From contig JAJPII010000002.1 in assembly GCA_021324825.1 (NCBI GenBank), positions 40,462-104,461 of the forward strand: 64,000 nt of DNA. Direction: 5' to 3'. Source of the DNA: Spartobacteria bacterium. Lineage in GTDB: Bacteria; Verrucomicrobiota; Verrucomicrobiia; Chthoniobacterales; Chthoniobacteraceae. Under the pieces are notes generated by a model. It had not been told where the DNA came from and did no database searches. It was given only the letters and a program-made list of their open reading frames with translations. Below, in pieces: positions 9,416 through 19,568 of this stretch (position 1 is its first letter; the number at the start of each line of letters is the position of its first letter). The position numbers and the translations under genes are program-made.

Positions 9416-9823
9416 ATGCCGACAATCAACCAGCTCGTCCGAAAAGGACGCAAGAAGGCGACGGTGAAATCGAAATCACCGGCGCTCGCGAATTGCCCGC
9501 AGCGCCGGGGCGTCTGCGTGCAGGTGATGACGCGTACGCCAAAGAAGCCGAATTCCGCGTTGCGCAAGGTCGCCAAGGTGCGCCTGACGAACGGGCAGGA
9601 GGTCATCGCCTACATTCCGGGCGAAGGGCATAATCTCCAGGAGCACTCGATCGTTCTCGTCCGCGGCGGACGCGTGAAGGATTTGCCCGGCGTCCGGTAC
9701 CATATAGTAAGGGGCACGCTGGACAGCCTGGGGGTGGACGGCAGGCGCCGGAGCCGCTCCAAATACGGGGCGAAACGCCCGAAGGCGGGCGGCGACGCGG
9801 CCGCGGAGAAGAAGAAGAAATAA
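9416..9823 (+). CDS. rpsL: 30S ribosomal protein S12
   Basis: 135 residues. The conserved start [14 protein letters not shown], the decoding-centre loop [12 protein letters not shown] and the [12 protein letters not shown] segment identify S12. The lysines where streptomycin resistance usually arises are unchanged. The C-terminus is about ten residues longer than in E. coli and ends in a run of lysines. It is the first gene of the ribosomal run. No clear Shine-Dalgarno precedes it (only an A/T-rich tract). Confidence 0.98.
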   Translation: MPTINQLVRKGRKKATVKSKSPALANCPQRRGVCVQVMTRTPKKPNSALRKVAKVRLTNGQEVIAYIPGEGHNLQEHSIVLVRGGRVKDLPGVRYHIVRGTLDSLGVDGRRRSRSKYGAKRPKAGGDAAAEKKKK

Positions 9824-9829
9824 CAGCAT

Positions 9830-10303
9830 ATGTCCCGGCGCAGAAAAGTTTACAAGAAGATCGCGAAGGTGGATGGGCGCTATGGCAGCCCGGTGGTGGC
9901 GCAGTTGATCAGCACCGTCATGCAGGACGGGAAGAAATCGCTGGCGGAGCGGATTGTTTACACCGCCATCGAGAAATCACGCCAGGGGACGGATGTCGTC
10001 GATCCGCTGGAAACGCTCCACAAGGCGCTCGACAACGTCAAGCCCCGCCTGGAGGTCAAGTCCCGCCGCGTCGGCGGCGCCACGTACCAGGTGCCGATGG
10101 AGGTCCCCGCCTCCCGCCAGGTTTCCCTCGCCATGCGCTGGATCGTCAACTACGCGCACGCCCGCAAGAACGTGCCGATGATGGACGCGCTGGCGGGCGA
10201 ATTGAAGGACGCCGCGTCCGGCCAGGGGAGCGCGATCAAGAAACGCGACGACACGCACAAGATGGCGCAAGCCAACCGCGCGTTCGCCCATTTCAGGTGG
10301 TAA
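9830..10303 (+). CDS. rpsG: 30S ribosomal protein S7
   Basis: 157 residues, the usual length. It starts [10 protein letters not shown] and contains the conserved [11 protein letters not shown] and [21 protein letters not shown] regions. S7 nucleates assembly of the 30S head and contacts the E-site tRNA. The gene follows rpsL by 6 bases and precedes fusA by 6 bases, the standard str order. Confidence 0.98.
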   Translation: MSRRRKVYKKIAKVDGRYGSPVVAQLISTVMQDGKKSLAERIVYTAIEKSRQGTDVVDPLETLHKALDNVKPRLEVKSRRVGGATYQVPMEVPASRQVSLAMRWIVNYAHARKNVPMMDALAGELKDAASGQGSAIKKRDDTHKMAQANRAFAHFRW

Positions 10304-10309
10304 CCAGCC

Positions 10310-12481
10310 ATGCCCGCGACCCTCGAACCTAAATCCGCCGCCGTGAACCCCAATTCGCCCGACCGCGCGTTCCCGCTGGAACGCACCCGCAACATCGGCA
10401 TCGCCGCGCATATCGACGCGGGCAAGACGACGCTCACCGAGCGCATCCTTTTCTACACCGGCATGATCCACAAGATCGGCGAGGTGCATGAAGGCACCAC
10501 CGTCACCGACTGGATGGAGCAGGAGCGGGAGCGGGGCATCACCATCACCTCCGCGGCCACGACCTGTTCATGGATGCAGCGCAAGGAAGCAGGCGTCTAC
10601 AAGACGTTCGAGGGGATCAAGATGCGGATCAACATCATCGACACCCCCGGCCACGTCGATTTCACGGCGGAGGTCGAGCGTTCCCTCCGCGTGCTCGACG
10701 GCGCCATCGCGGTCTTTGACGCCGTCGCGGGCGTGCAGCCGCAGTCCGAGACCGTCTGGCGGCAGGCGAACAAATACAAAGTCCCGCGCATCGCCTTCGT
10801 CAACAAGATGGACCGCGTCGGCGCGAACTTCGCCAACGCCATCAATGACATGCGCAAGAAGCTGGGCGCCAACGCCTGGCCCGTCCTCCTCCCGTACGGC
10901 AAGGAAGACACTTTCAAGGGGCAGATCGACATTATCAATCGCAAGGCGGTCATCTATTCCGAGGACGACCAGATGGGTTCGACCTACAAGGTCGAGGAAG
11001 TGCCCGAGTCCGAGAAGGAAGCGGTTGAGACGGCTTACAGCGATCTCGTCACCGCCATTTCCGATCTCGACGAGGAAGTCGGCATGCTCTTCCTGGAGGA
11101 GAAGCCGATAACGCCCGAAGCCCTCAAGGCCGGCATCCGCCGCCAGACCATCGCGAACAAATTCGTCCCGGTCGTCGCCGGCACCGCGCTCAAGAACAAG
11201 GGCGTCCAGTATCTCGTCGATGCGGTTGTCGATTATCTTCCCGGCCCGCTCGACATCCCGCCCGCGCACGGCCAGAACCCGGACACCCACGAAGAAATCC
11301 TGGCCGTCACCGACGACAACGCCAAATTCTGTTCGCTCGCCTTCAAGCTCTGGAGCGATCCCTTCGTTGGCAAGCTCGTCTTCTTCCGCGTCTATTCCGG
11401 CACGCTTTCCAAGGGCGACACGGTCTATAATCCGCGCACCAACAAGCGGGAGCGCATCAGCCGCCTCATCCAGATCCAGGCCGACAAGCGCGAGGACATC
11501 GACACCTGTTATTCCGGCGACATTGCGGCCATCGTCGGCATCAAGAACATCACCACCGGCGACACCCTTTGCGACGAGGATTACGGCATCCTCCTCGAAC
11601 CGCCCTCTTTCCCCGACCCCGTCATCTCCATGGCCATCGAGCCGAAGACCAAGCTCGACCAGGAGAAGATGTCCAACGCCCTCCAGCGCCTCGCGGAAGA
11701 AGACCCCACCTTCCGCGTCTATACCAACGAGGACACCGGCCAGACCATCATCGCCGGCATGGGCGAACTCCACCTCGAAATCATCCGCGACCGCATGGCG
11801 CGGGAGTTCAAGGTGGACGCCAACTCCGGCAAACCGCAGATCGCCTATCGTGAGACCATCACCGCGGCGGCCACGGGCGAGGGCAAGCTCATCAAGCAAT
11901 CCGGCGGGCGCGGCCAGTACGGCCACGTCATCGTCAACGTCCAGCCGAACGAACGCGGCAAGGGCCTCACCATCGAGAACAAGGTCGTCGGCGGCAACAT
12001 CCCGAAGGAATACATCCCCGCGTGCAAAAAGGGGATCGAGGAAGCCATTCTCAACGGCATCGTCGGCGGCTATCCGGTCATCGACGTCAACGTCGACATC
12101 ATCGACGGCTCGTATCACGATGTCGATTCCAACGAACTCGCGTTCAAGCTGGCCGCCATCTTCGCGGTCAAGGACGGGTTCAAGAAAGCCAAGGCCATCC
12201 TGCTCGAACCGATCATGAAGGTCGAGGCGCTCACCCCCGACGAGTACCAGGGCGACATTTTGGGCGATCTCAACCGCCGCCGCGGCAAGATCATGAGCAT
12301 CGAATCCAAGGACGTCTCGACCGTCGTCAACGCGGAAGTGCCGCTCGCCGAGATGTTCGGCTACGCCACGGCCATCCGCTCGCTCTCCAAGGGGCGCGCC
12401 GCCTACTCGATGGAGCCCTCGCATTTCGAACAAGTCCCCGCGCAAGTCCTGGCGGCCGTCCTCGACCAAAAGAAGTCCTGA
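10310..12481 (+). CDS. fusA: Translation elongation factor G
   Basis: 723 residues. This GTPase drives tRNA-mRNA translocation and works with RRF in ribosome recycling. The G1 motif AHIDAGKTT is near residue 33, DTPGH near 111 and NKMD near 165. The domain IV and V segments with GRGQYGHV and [18 protein letters not shown] are intact. There is a roughly 20-residue N-terminal lead before the GTPase core. In many bacteria tuf follows fusA, but here rpsJ follows after 3 bases. Confidence 0.98.
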   Translation: MPATLEPKSAAVNPNSPDRAFPLERTRNIGIAAHIDAGKTTLTERILFYTGMIHKIGEVHEGTTVTDWMEQERERGITITSAATTCSWMQRKEAGVYKTFEGIKMRINIIDTPGHVDFTAEVERSLRVLDGAIAVFDAVAGVQPQSETVWRQANKYKVPRIAFVNKMDRVGANFANAINDMRKKLGANAWPVLLPYGKEDTFKGQIDIINRKAVIYSEDDQMGSTYKVEEVPESEKEAVETAYSDLVTAISDLDEEVGMLFLEEKPITPEALKAGIRRQTIANKFVPVVAGTALKNKGVQYLVDAVVDYLPGPLDIPPAHGQNPDTHEEILAVTDDNAKFCSLAFKLWSDPFVGKLVFFRVYSGTLSKGDTVYNPRTNKRERISRLIQIQADKREDIDTCYSGDIAAIVGIKNITTGDTLCDEDYGILLEPPSFPDPVISMAIEPKTKLDQEKMSNALQRLAEEDPTFRVYTNEDTGQTIIAGMGELHLEIIRDRMAREFKVDANSGKPQIAYRETITAAATGEGKLIKQSGGRGQYGHVIVNVQPNERGKGLTIENKVVGGNIPKEYIPACKKGIEEAILNGIVGGYPVIDVNVDIIDGSYHDVDSNELAFKLAAIFAVKDGFKKAKAILLEPIMKVEALTPDEYQGDILGDLNRRRGKIMSIESKDVSTVVNAEVPLAEMFGYATAIRSLSKGRAAYSMEPSHFEQVPAQVLAAVLDQKKS

Positions 12482-12484
12482 TTT

Positions 12485-12796
12485 ATGACCACCGGCCAGC
12501 GCATTCGCATACGACTCAAAGCCTTCGACTTCCGGATGCTTGACCAATCCTCGGCGGAGATCGTCGAGACCGCCAAGCGCACGGGCGCGAAAGTGGCCGG
12601 CCCCATCCCGCTGCCCACGCGCATCGAAAAATTCACCGTGAACCGCTCCCCGCACGTCGACAAGAAGTCGATGGAGCAGTTCGAAATCCGCACCCACAAA
12701 CGGCTTTTGGACATCATCGAGCCGACCGCCAAGACCGTGGATGAACTGAAGAAGCTCAACCTCCCGGCGGGCGTGGACATCACGATCAAGATATGA
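12485..12796 (+). CDS. rpsJ: 30S ribosomal protein S10
   Basis: 103 residues. [18 protein letters not shown] at the start and the [24 protein letters not shown] loop (in two conserved parts) are diagnostic. It is the first gene of the S10 cluster, joined directly to the str genes. It overlaps rplC by four bases (ATGA type). Confidence 0.98.
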   Translation: MTTGQRIRIRLKAFDFRMLDQSSAEIVETAKRTGAKVAGPIPLPTRIEKFTVNRSPHVDKKSMEQFEIRTHKRLLDIIEPTAKTVDELKKLNLPAGVDITIKI

Positions 12797-13440
12797 GCGC
12801 GCCAGGTCTCTTAGGAAAAAAAGTCGGCATGACCCGCGTCTATGATGACAAGGGGAAGGCGATGCCCGTCACCGTCATCGAGGCGGGCGGCAACACGCTG
12901 CTTCAAATCAAGACCAAGGAAAAGGACGGCTACTCCGGCATCCAGGTCGGGTTCGACAAGCAGAAGGAATCGCGCATCGGCAAGGCGATGCTCGGCCATT
13001 TCGGCAAGGCCGGTTCCGAGCCGAAGAAACGCGTCGCCGAGTTCCGTTTGAAGGAAGACGCCGGCGCCGATTCCATCGACCTGAAGCTCACCGGCTTCCA
13101 GGCGGGCCAGTTCGTCGACGTCGTCGGCCATTCGAAAGGCAAAGGTTTCCAGGGCGTCATAAAGAAACACAATTTCGACGGGCAGGGGGCGTCCCATGGC
13201 TCCATGATGCACCGCCGCAACGGCGCGATCGGCAACCGTTCGACCCCTGGCCGGGTTTGGAAAAACATGGGCATGCCTGGCCACATGGGCGACCGGAACG
13301 TCACCGTCCAGAACCTGAAGGTTCTGCAAGTGCGCGAGGCCGACAACGTCCTGCTCATCACCGGCGCGGTTCCAGGCCCGAACGGCGGCTACGTCGTCAT
13401 CCGGCCCGCCAAGAAGCGTCCCGCGCCCGCCGCCGCCTGA
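12793..13440 (+). CDS. rplC: 50S ribosomal protein L3
   Basis: 215 residues. [17 protein letters not shown] opens the protein, and the peptidyl-transferase-proximal loop carries [32 protein letters not shown]. The C-terminus is a short basic Pro/Ala tail. L3 is an early assembly protein of the 50S subunit. The ATG lies inside the end of rpsJ, suggesting translational coupling. Confidence 0.98.
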   Translation: MSAPGLLGKKVGMTRVYDDKGKAMPVTVIEAGGNTLLQIKTKEKDGYSGIQVGFDKQKESRIGKAMLGHFGKAGSEPKKRVAEFRLKEDAGADSIDLKLTGFQAGQFVDVVGHSKGKGFQGVIKKHNFDGQGASHGSMMHRRNGAIGNRSTPGRVWKNMGMPGHMGDRNVTVQNLKVLQVREADNVLLITGAVPGPNGGYVVIRPAKKRPAPAAA

Positions 13441-13447
13441 TTTTTTT

Positions 13448-14056
13448 ATGAGCGCACAGGTTCTTACAATCGAAGCCGCGAAGGGGAAAAAGATCGCGCT
13501 GGTGGAGGGCGGCAAAGGGACGCAAGCCGTCCACGATGTCGTCGTCGCCCTGCAAGCCGCGCGCCGCAGCGGCACCGCCTGCACCAAGACGAAAGCCACC
13601 GTCAATCTCTCGGGCCGCAAACCGTGGCGCCAGAAGGGCACGGGCCGCGCCCGCGCCGGCTACGCCTCCTCACCCGTCTGGGTGGGCGGCGGCGTCGCCT
13701 TCGGGCCGAAGCCGCGCGATTACTCGAAGAAAGTCGGCAAAACCACGCGCCGTCTCGCGCTCAGGAAGGCGCTCACCGAGCGGATCAAGGCGGGCGATGT
13801 TCTCGTCGTCCCCGGGTTCGCCGTCAAGGAAGCCAAGACCAAGGCATTTATCTCGTTGTTGAAGGAGCAGACCCCGGAGGAAAAAGTTCTCGTCGTCTCC
13901 GACGCTTTCGAGGAGAACACGTACCGCGCAGCCCGCAACGTCCAGCCCGCGCTCCTCATGACCGCGCGCGAGGTGAACACCGAGCACCTGCTGGCGTTCA
14001 GGAAAGTTGTCATCACCGACCAGGGCCTCGCGCAACTGGCGGAAAGGATCGCATGA
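13448..14056 (+). CDS. rplD: 50S ribosomal protein L4
   Basis: 202 residues. The exit-tunnel loop GRKPWRQKGTGRARAG and the GPKPRDYSKKV segment identify L4. In E. coli L4 also represses the S10 operon, but no matching leader structure can be seen here. The stop codon overlaps the rplW start (ATGA). Confidence 0.97.
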   Translation: MSAQVLTIEAAKGKKIALVEGGKGTQAVHDVVVALQAARRSGTACTKTKATVNLSGRKPWRQKGTGRARAGYASSPVWVGGGVAFGPKPRDYSKKVGKTTRRLALRKALTERIKAGDVLVVPGFAVKEAKTKAFISLLKEQTPEEKVLVVSDAFEENTYRAARNVQPALLMTAREVNTEHLLAFRKVVITDQGLAQLAERIA

Positions 14057-14343
14057 ACGAACCGTTCGACCTCATCCAGACCGCGCGGCTCACCGAGAAG
14101 AGCACGCTTCTCTCCGAGAAGCACAACCAATACGTCTTCCGGGTAAGCCCGCGCGCCAACAAGATGCAGATCAAGCATGCCATCGAGACGCTTTTCAAGA
14201 AAACGGTTCTAACCGTCAACACCTGCAACTACGCCGGCAAGAAGAAGCGCGACAAGCGCCACGCGGGCGGCTATGGGCGCAGGGCGCATTGGAAGAAGGC
14301 CATTGTCACCCTCAAGGAAGGCGACAAGATCGAATTCGCGTAA
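14053..14343 (+). CDS. rplW: 50S ribosomal protein L23
   Basis: 96 residues from the ATG at 14053, within the rplD stop. [19 protein letters not shown] and the basic tail [25 protein letters not shown] are typical. L23 sits at the tunnel exit and docks trigger factor and SRP. Because the gene overlaps rplD, it is easily hidden inside a longer frame that starts upstream. Confidence 0.97.
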   Translation: MNEPFDLIQTARLTEKSTLLSEKHNQYVFRVSPRANKMQIKHAIETLFKKTVLTVNTCNYAGKKKRDKRHAGGYGRRAHWKKAIVTLKEGDKIEFA

Positions 14344-14347
14344 CGCC

Positions 14348-15190
14348 ATGGCTCTCAAGACATTCAGACCATTGACCCCGGTGCTGCGCTTCAAGGCGCT
14401 GCCGAAGTTCGACGAGATCACCAAGTCGAAGCCGGAGAAAAAGCTCGTCCAGACCATCAAAAAAACCGGCGGGCGGAACAACCAGGGGCGGCTGACCTCG
14501 CGCCACATCGGCGGCGGGCACAAGCAGAAGTACCGCATCATCGACTTCAAGCGCAAGAAGCGCGGCGTGGAGGCCGAAGTGCTCGCCATCGAGTACGATC
14601 CCAACCGCACCGCGCGCATCGCCCTCCTCCGTTACGCGGACGGCGAGAAGAGCTACATCATCGCGCCCACCGGCCTGGCCGTCGGCGCGAAAGTCACGGC
14701 GGGCGAAGACGCGCCGCCGGAGATTGGCAACGCGCTTCCGCTGAGCGCCATCCCGCTCGGCGCTTCCATTCATAATGTCGAACTGATTCCCGGGCGCGGC
14801 GCGCAGATCGCCCGCGGCGCGGGCCAGCAATGCATCCTCAACAACCGCGAAGGCGGGTACGCCCTCGTGCGGCTCCCCTCGGGGGAAATCCGCAAGATCA
14901 ACGAAACGGCTTACGCCACCGTCGGCCAGGTCGGCAACATCGACCATATGAACGTCTCCAGCGGCAAGGCGGGCCGGACGCGCTGGCTCGGACGGCGCCC
15001 CCACGTCCGCGGCATGGCCATGAACCCAATCGATCACCCGATGGGCGGCGGCCAGGGCAAGAGCAAGGGCGGCGGCGGGCGGCATCACCCGGTCAGTCCG
15101 TGGGGCCAGCTTGCGAAGGGATTCAAGACGCGCAGAAAGCACAAGCCGAGCAACCGCTTCATCGTCGCCCGGCGCAAAGCGAAAGGCTAA
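14348..15190 (+). CDS. rplB: 50S ribosomal protein L2
   Basis: 280 residues starting [11 protein letters not shown] at 14348. [19 protein letters not shown], the [15 protein letters not shown] region and the [21 protein letters not shown] loop with the catalytic-centre histidine are all present. L2 is needed for subunit joining and peptidyl-transferase activity. An in-frame upstream ATG at 14273 lies inside rplW and is not used. Confidence 0.98.
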   Translation: MALKTFRPLTPVLRFKALPKFDEITKSKPEKKLVQTIKKTGGRNNQGRLTSRHIGGGHKQKYRIIDFKRKKRGVEAEVLAIEYDPNRTARIALLRYADGEKSYIIAPTGLAVGAKVTAGEDAPPEIGNALPLSAIPLGASIHNVELIPGRGAQIARGAGQQCILNNREGGYALVRLPSGEIRKINETAYATVGQVGNIDHMNVSSGKAGRTRWLGRRPHVRGMAMNPIDHPMGGGQGKSKGGGGRHHPVSPWGQLAKGFKTRRKHKPSNRFIVARRKAKG

Positions 15191-15202
15191 CCGGAGACAA
15201 CC

Positions 15203-15481
15203 ATGGGCAGATCACTAAAAAAGGGGCCGTTCGTCGACATGCATTTGCTCGAGAAAATCGACAAGCAGACGGAATCCGGAGCCAAGAAACCGATCAAGAC
15301 CTGGTCGCGGCGTTCGACCGTCACGCCCGATTTCGTCGGGCACACGTTCCTGGTTCACAACGGCAAGATTTTCAACTCGGTGTTCGTCACGGAAAACATG
15401 GTCGGGCACAAGCTCGGCGAGTTCTCCCCGACGCGCGTCTTCAAGAAACACGGCTCCCACACGGCGAAGGTCACCAAGTAA
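15203..15481 (+). CDS. rpsS: 30S ribosomal protein S19
   Basis: 92 residues. The start [16 protein letters not shown] and the core [21 protein letters not shown] are diagnostic. A GGAG Shine-Dalgarno (within ccggagacaacc) precedes the start. In almost all bacteria rplV follows directly, whereas here a non-ribosomal gene intervenes after 7 bases. Confidence 0.98.
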   Translation: MGRSLKKGPFVDMHLLEKIDKQTESGAKKPIKTWSRRSTVTPDFVGHTFLVHNGKIFNSVFVTENMVGHKLGEFSPTRVFKKHGSHTAKVTK

Positions 15482-15488
15482 CGACACC

Positions 15489-16271
15489 ATGCGCATCAAG
15501 GCCGGACTTGCAGTCGTTGTTCGGCTTTTCCTCATCATGACCGGCTTATCGACAACGCTTTTTGCGGCGGACACTGGCGACCTGGACATCGAGTACAGCG
15601 AAGCCAAGATGACGCTTGACGCCGTGACGCAGGAAAACGTCGCGCTCAGGAAGCAGCTTGCCGACTCGCGCCAGTCGATCAAGACGCTCACCGACAGCCT
15701 GGCCATTTCCAACAGCGAGGCCGAAGTCTTCCGGCGCGAATGCGGGGCCTTGAAGCTGCGGATGGAAGCGCTGGGCCTGGATGCGGGCGGCGACCGGAGC
15801 AAGCTCGAGGAGCGCCTCTTGAAAGCCGTCAGCGACATGCGCGTCGTGGAGGAGGAAAAGGCGAAGCTGAAGGAACAGGTCGTCGCGCTCACGGAAGCCA
15901 TCCTGCGTTTCGTCAAGACCGCCGTCACGACCGACGCCGACGCGCGGATGGCCGTGGAGCAGCAGGTCCGCGCCGCCAACGAATTGCTCGGCGTCAAGAT
16001 GCGCGCCGTGGAAGCCCCCGAACCCGCCGGCACGCTCATGGACGGCAGGGTCATCAGCGTGAAGGAAGAGTTCGCGCTCGTGGTCGCCAATCTCGGCGCG
16101 AACCAGGGCGTCCGCCTCGGCATGCCGTTCCAGGTCTGGCGCGGCGAGGATCGCATCGGCCTGGTCAGGGTCGTCGATGTCCGCGAAAAGATCGCGGGCG
16201 CGGTCATCCAGGACCTCGTTTCCAAGGAAAAAATTCAAGTCGGCGATCGCCTGAAGGTGGATGCCCGGTAG
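15489..16271 (+). CDS. Exported coiled-coil protein embedded between S19 and L22 genes
   Basis: 260 residues. It has a signal peptide (basic start, hydrophobic run, LFA-AD cleavage site near residue 27). A long heptad-rich helical region follows from about 40 to 170 (QENVALRKQLADSRQ, EEEKAKLKEQVVAL). A compact C-terminal domain of about 80 residues contains NLGANQGVRLGMPFQVWR and ends in IQVGDRLKVDAR. That domain resembles the FlgT-C/MreC-like beta folds of periplasmic proteins. The gene sits 7 bases after rpsS and 8 before rplV with no promoter of its own, so it should be co-transcribed with them. Its function is unknown. A periplasmic scaffold or cell-shape role is only a guess. Confidence 0.85.
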   Translation: MRIKAGLAVVVRLFLIMTGLSTTLFAADTGDLDIEYSEAKMTLDAVTQENVALRKQLADSRQSIKTLTDSLAISNSEAEVFRRECGALKLRMEALGLDAGGDRSKLEERLLKAVSDMRVVEEEKAKLKEQVVALTEAILRFVKTAVTTDADARMAVEQQVRAANELLGVKMRAVEAPEPAGTLMDGRVISVKEEFALVVANLGANQGVRLGMPFQVWRGEDRIGLVRVVDVREKIAGAVIQDLVSKEKIQVGDRLKVDAR

Positions 16272-16279
16272 AGCAGCTT

Positions 16280-16744
16280 ATGCAGATAACATCCACCTAC
16301 AAATACGCGCGCATGTCGGCCTTCAAGGCGAGGGATGTCACCCGCGCCATCCAGGGGCTGCCCGTCGCTTCCGCCCTGGACATCGTCCGTTTCAGCCCGA
16401 AGAAAGCCGCCGCCCTCGTCGAGAAGACATTGAAGAGCGCCATCGCCAACGCGGAGAACAACAATGACATCCGCGCCGACGTTCTCGTCGTGAAGGAAGC
16501 GACCGTCGGCGAAGGCCCCACTTTGAAGCGTTCGCAGCCCAAGGCGCGCGGCAGCGCCGGGCCGATCCGCAAACGGACGAGCCACATACGCATCGTCCTG
16601 ACGGACGAGATCAAGATCGAGACGCGCGAAACCAGGAGGCAGGCCGCAAAGTCAGCCGGGAAGCCCGGGAAGCCGGCGAAATCCGCCGGGAAAGCGCGCC
16701 GCCCGGCAGCGACGAAGAGCGAAGAACACACCACGGAAGAATAA
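16280..16744 (+). CDS. rplV: 50S ribosomal protein L22 with long basic tail
   Basis: 154 residues from the ATG at 16280. The core has ARMSAFKARDVTRAIQGLPV, VEKTLKSAIANAENN and the tunnel hairpin LKRSQPKARGSAGPIRKRTSH. L22 is normally about 110 residues. Here about 40 extra residues rich in Lys, Ala, Gly and Pro (AAKSAGKPGKPAKSAGKARR) follow the last conserved strand. The tail is probably disordered and RNA-binding. Confidence 0.96.
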   Translation: MQITSTYKYARMSAFKARDVTRAIQGLPVASALDIVRFSPKKAAALVEKTLKSAIANAENNNDIRADVLVVKEATVGEGPTLKRSQPKARGSAGPIRKRTSHIRIVLTDEIKIETRETRRQAAKSAGKPGKPAKSAGKARRPAATKSEEHTTEE

Positions 16745-16750
16745 GAGATC

Positions 16751-17440
16751 ATGGGTCAAAAAGTTAATCCTATCGGGTTCCGTCTGGCGCTGAGCCGCGA
16801 CTGGCGTTCGCGCTGGTTCGCCTCCGCCAAGGAATTGCCCGAGTTCCTCCACGCGGACCTCAAAATTCGCCGTTACGTGAAGAAAAAGCTCCAGCTCGCC
16901 GCGGTGTCGAAGATCGTCATCGAGCGCGCGTGGAACAGCATCCGCGTCACCATCTTCACCGCCCGGCCCGGCATCGTCATCGGGCGCAAGGGCGCGGAGA
17001 TCGAGAAGATGACCGAGGAGATCGGCAAGATGTCCTCCGGCAAGCAGGTCAAGATCGACATCCAGGAAATCAAGACCCCGGAACTCGACGCCCAGCTCGT
17101 CGCCGAGAATGTTTCCCTCCAGATCGAGCGCCGCATCTCCTTCCGCCGCGCCATGAAGAAGGCCATCCAGACCACGATGGATTTCGGCGCGCAGGGCATC
17201 AAGATACGTTGCGCGGGCCGTCTCGGCGGCGCGGAAATCTCGCGCGCGGAAGGGTATCGCGAGGGGAAAGTCCCGCTGCACACCTTGCGCATCCCCATAG
17301 ACTACGGCTTCGCCGAGGCGAACACCGTGTATGGAAAGATCGGGGTGAAATGCTGGGTCTGTAAACCCGAGGAAGCGCTTCCGGAGGAGAAGAGAGAGAA
17401 ACCCGCCCCGCCCGCCCCGCCCGCCGAAGCCGCCGCCTAG
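16751..17440 (+). CDS. rpsC: 30S ribosomal protein S3
   Basis: 229 residues. [18 protein letters not shown], the KH-domain motif [15 protein letters not shown] and the C-terminal [19 protein letters not shown] are diagnostic. It forms part of the mRNA entry channel. The C-terminus ends in a short Pro/Ala-rich stretch. It lies 6 bases after rplV. Confidence 0.98.
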   Translation: MGQKVNPIGFRLALSRDWRSRWFASAKELPEFLHADLKIRRYVKKKLQLAAVSKIVIERAWNSIRVTIFTARPGIVIGRKGAEIEKMTEEIGKMSSGKQVKIDIQEIKTPELDAQLVAENVSLQIERRISFRRAMKKAIQTTMDFGAQGIKIRCAGRLGGAEISRAEGYREGKVPLHTLRIPIDYGFAEANTVYGKIGVKCWVCKPEEALPEEKREKPAPPAPPAEAAA

Positions 17441-17456
17441 CCAAGGAGACATTGCC

Positions 17457-17879
17457 ATGCCGTTAATGCCCAAGAGAGTCAAGTATAGGAAGTCGCAGCG
17501 CGGCAGCCGTTCCGGGTTCGCCTCGCGCAACATCCGGATCGATTTCGGCGAGTTCGGCCTGCAGACCCTCGAGCGCGCATGGATCACCAACACGCAGATC
17601 GAAGCCGCGCGCGTCGCCCTCACCCGCAACATGAAGCGCAAGGGCAAGCTCTGGATCCGCATCTTCCCGGATAAGTCCGTCACCTCCCGCCCGCCGGAAA
17701 CCCGTATGGGCAAGGGCAAGGGCGCGCCGGAGTATTGGGTCGCCACCGTGCGCCCCGGCAACATTTTGTTCGAACTCGACGGCGTGCCGGAATCCGTCGC
17801 CCGCGAATCGTTGCGGCTCGCCGCGACCAAGCTCCCCGTCCGCACCAAATTTCTCACGAGGCATCGCCTCGCAGCCTAG
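17457..17879 (+). CDS. rplP: 50S ribosomal protein L16
   Basis: 140 residues. [16 protein letters not shown], the [19 protein letters not shown] loop (here [16 protein letters not shown]) and the [11 protein letters not shown] end are typical. L16 lies at the A-site tRNA pocket of the 50S subunit. A strong AAGGAGA Shine-Dalgarno stands 9 bases ahead of the ATG. Confidence 0.98.
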   Translation: MPLMPKRVKYRKSQRGSRSGFASRNIRIDFGEFGLQTLERAWITNTQIEAARVALTRNMKRKGKLWIRIFPDKSVTSRPPETRMGKGKGAPEYWVATVRPGNILFELDGVPESVARESLRLAATKLPVRTKFLTRHRLAA

Positions 17880-17881
17880 CC

Positions 17882-18079
17882 ATGAAAATGAAAGAGATAA
17901 AGGAAGCCACCGTGGATGAGCTGAACGCTCACAAGCGGGATTTGCGGCAGGAAAGTTTTCATCTCCGCCTGCAACAGCAGAGCGGGCAGTTGGAGCGCCC
18001 GAGCCGGTTCAAGGAAATCCGCCGCGAAGTCGCCCGCATCGAGACGGTTTTAACCCAGCGGACCAAGGGGGCCAAATGA
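17882..18079 (+). CDS. rpmC: 50S ribosomal protein L29
   Basis: 65 residues from the ATG at 17882, two bases after the rplP stop. MKEIKEATVDELNAHKRDLRQE and a second helix with RFKEIRREVARIETVL are the two-helix L29 fold. L29 sits near the tunnel exit next to L23. The stop overlaps rpsQ by four bases. Confidence 0.95.
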   Translation: MKMKEIKEATVDELNAHKRDLRQESFHLRLQQQSGQLERPSRFKEIRREVARIETVLTQRTKGAK

Positions 18080-18345
18080 GCGACACAGAGACCGAAGCAG
18101 CGCGCAATCTGCGTAAAACGCGGGTCGGCCAGGTCGTCGCCCACGCGATGAAGAAGACCGCCACCGTGGAATCCGTCACCCGCGTCCCGCATCCCCGGTT
18201 TGGCAAGATCGTCAAGCAGGTGAAGAAGTATTACGCCCACGACGAGGAAGAGACCGCCAAGGTCGGCGACACCGTCCGCATCATGGAAACCCGGCCGTTG
18301 AGCAAATTAAAACGCTGGCGGGTGGTTGAAATCATCAAGCATTAG
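18076..18345 (+). CDS. rpsQ: 30S ribosomal protein S17
   Basis: 89 residues. LRKTRVGQVVAHAMKKTATV and the VGDTVRIMETRPLSKLKRWRVV end are the OB-fold S17 signature. An acidic N-terminal lead (MSDTETEA) precedes it. The start overlaps the rpmC stop (ATGA). Confidence 0.97.
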   Translation: MSDTETEAARNLRKTRVGQVVAHAMKKTATVESVTRVPHPRFGKIVKQVKKYYAHDEEETAKVGDTVRIMETRPLSKLKRWRVVEIIKH

Positions 18346-18369
18346 GTCTAAACTAACCGCCCCAAATTT

Positions 18370-18735
18370 ATGCTCCAGATCCGCTCCAGATGTGACGTAG
18401 CCGACAATTCCGGCGCCCGCATGGCCACCATGATCGGCGTCATCGGCAAGGCAACCCGTTCGGCGGCCATCGGGGACGTCATCACCGCCAACGTCAAGGA
18501 AGCGGCCACCGGCGGCACGGTCAAGAAGGGCGAAGTCGTCCGCGCCGTCGTCGTCCGCACGCGCAAACCGATCAAGCGCAACGACGGCTCGTACCTCCGG
18601 TTCGACAACAACGCCATCGTCATCATCGACAAGGATTTGAACCCGCGGGGCACGCGCATCTTCGGCCCCGTCGCCCGCGAATTGCGCGAGCGCAACTTCA
18701 TGAAGATCGTCTCCCTCGCCCCGGAAGTCCTATGA
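18370..18735 (+). CDS. rplN: 50S ribosomal protein L14
   Basis: 121 residues. [41 protein letters not shown] and [24 protein letters not shown] are the conserved blocks. L14 binds at the subunit interface and the RsfS silencing factor site. A 24-base gap, one of the larger ones in this run, precedes it, and the stop overlaps rplX. Confidence 0.98.
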   Translation: MLQIRSRCDVADNSGARMATMIGVIGKATRSAAIGDVITANVKEAATGGTVKKGEVVRAVVVRTRKPIKRNDGSYLRFDNNAIVIIDKDLNPRGTRIFGPVARELRERNFMKIVSLAPEVL

Positions 18736-19001
18736 ACCGGATCAAGACCCACGTCAAGAAGGGCGACGAAGTCGTCGTCATCACGGGCAACCACCGGGGG
18801 GCGACCGGCAAGGTGCTGCACGTCCTCGCGGCCAAGAACCAGGTGTTGATCGAAGGCGTGCGGATGATCAAGAAGCACCAGAAGAAGACGCAGGACGACG
18901 CCGGCGGCATCGTGCAGAGGGAAGGCCCCGTCCACATCTCCAACGTCAAGGTCGTCGAGAAGACGAACGAGAAAGCGGACAAGAAAAAGAAGGCGGCGTA
19001 G
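18732..19001 (+). CDS. rplX: 50S ribosomal protein L24
   Basis: 89 residues. [23 protein letters not shown] is the KOW motif, and [14 protein letters not shown] with [15 protein letters not shown] follows. L24 is an early 50S assembly initiator. The C-terminus is a lysine-rich tail slightly shorter than in E. coli. Confidence 0.97.
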   Translation: MNRIKTHVKKGDEVVVITGNHRGATGKVLHVLAAKNQVLIEGVRMIKKHQKKTQDDAGGIVQREGPVHISNVKVVEKTNEKADKKKKAA

Positions 19002-19004
19002 CAT

Positions 19005-19568
19005 ATGGTTGAACTTCTCCAGGAATACAAAGGGCGCGTCATCCCGGCGTTGCAGCAGCGGCATGGATACAAGAACGTCCACCAGGTTCCGCGCGTCGAG
19101 AAAGTGGTCATCAACGCGTGCATCGGCTCCAGCCAGGACGTGAAGCAGGCGCTCGAGGACGCGAAACAGGAAATCGGCATGATAACGGGCCAGAAACCCG
19201 CCGAGACCCGCGCGAAGAAGAGCATCTCGAATTTCAAACTCCGCAAAGACCAGGCCATCGGCGCCAAGGTCACCCTGCGCGGCGCGCGCATGTATGAATT
19301 CCTGGAGCGGCTCATCAAGGCCGGCCTGCCGCGCATCCGCGACTTCCGCGGCGTCTCCCCGAAAGCGTTCGACGGCAACGGGAACTACACCCTGGGCGTG
19401 TCGGATCAATCCATCTTCCCGGAAGTCGAGTTGGACAAGATCAAGCGCAACATCGGTTTCGACGTGACCATCGTCACCTCCGCCCGGACGAACGACGAAG
19501 CCAAATCCCTGCTGAGCGAACTCGGCATGCCCTTCAGCGACAAAAAAGCCCCAGTTAAAACTTCATGA
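19005..19568 (+). CDS. rplE: 50S ribosomal protein L5
   Basis: 187 residues. NVHQVPRVEKVVINACIG, FKLRKDQAIGAKVTLRG and LPRIRDFRGVSPKAFDGNGNYTLG are typical. L5 binds 5S rRNA and contacts S13. Many bacteria have rpsN next, but here rpsH follows with a four-base overlap. Confidence 0.98.
   Translation: MVELLQEYKGRVIPALQQRHGYKNVHQVPRVEKVVINACIGSSQDVKQALEDAKQEIGMITGQKPAETRAKKSISNFKLRKDQAIGAKVTLRGARMYEFLERLIKAGLPRIRDFRGVSPKAFDGNGNYTLGVSDQSIFPEVELDKIKRNIGFDVTIVTSARTNDEAKSLLSELGMPFSDKKAPVKTS

Noticed and set aside
10568..12697. A 709-codon open frame on the minus strand opposite fusA
   Set aside because: The plus strand encodes a complete EF-G. The antisense frame is Asp/Val/Leu-rich low-complexity sequence caused by strong third-position G+C bias.
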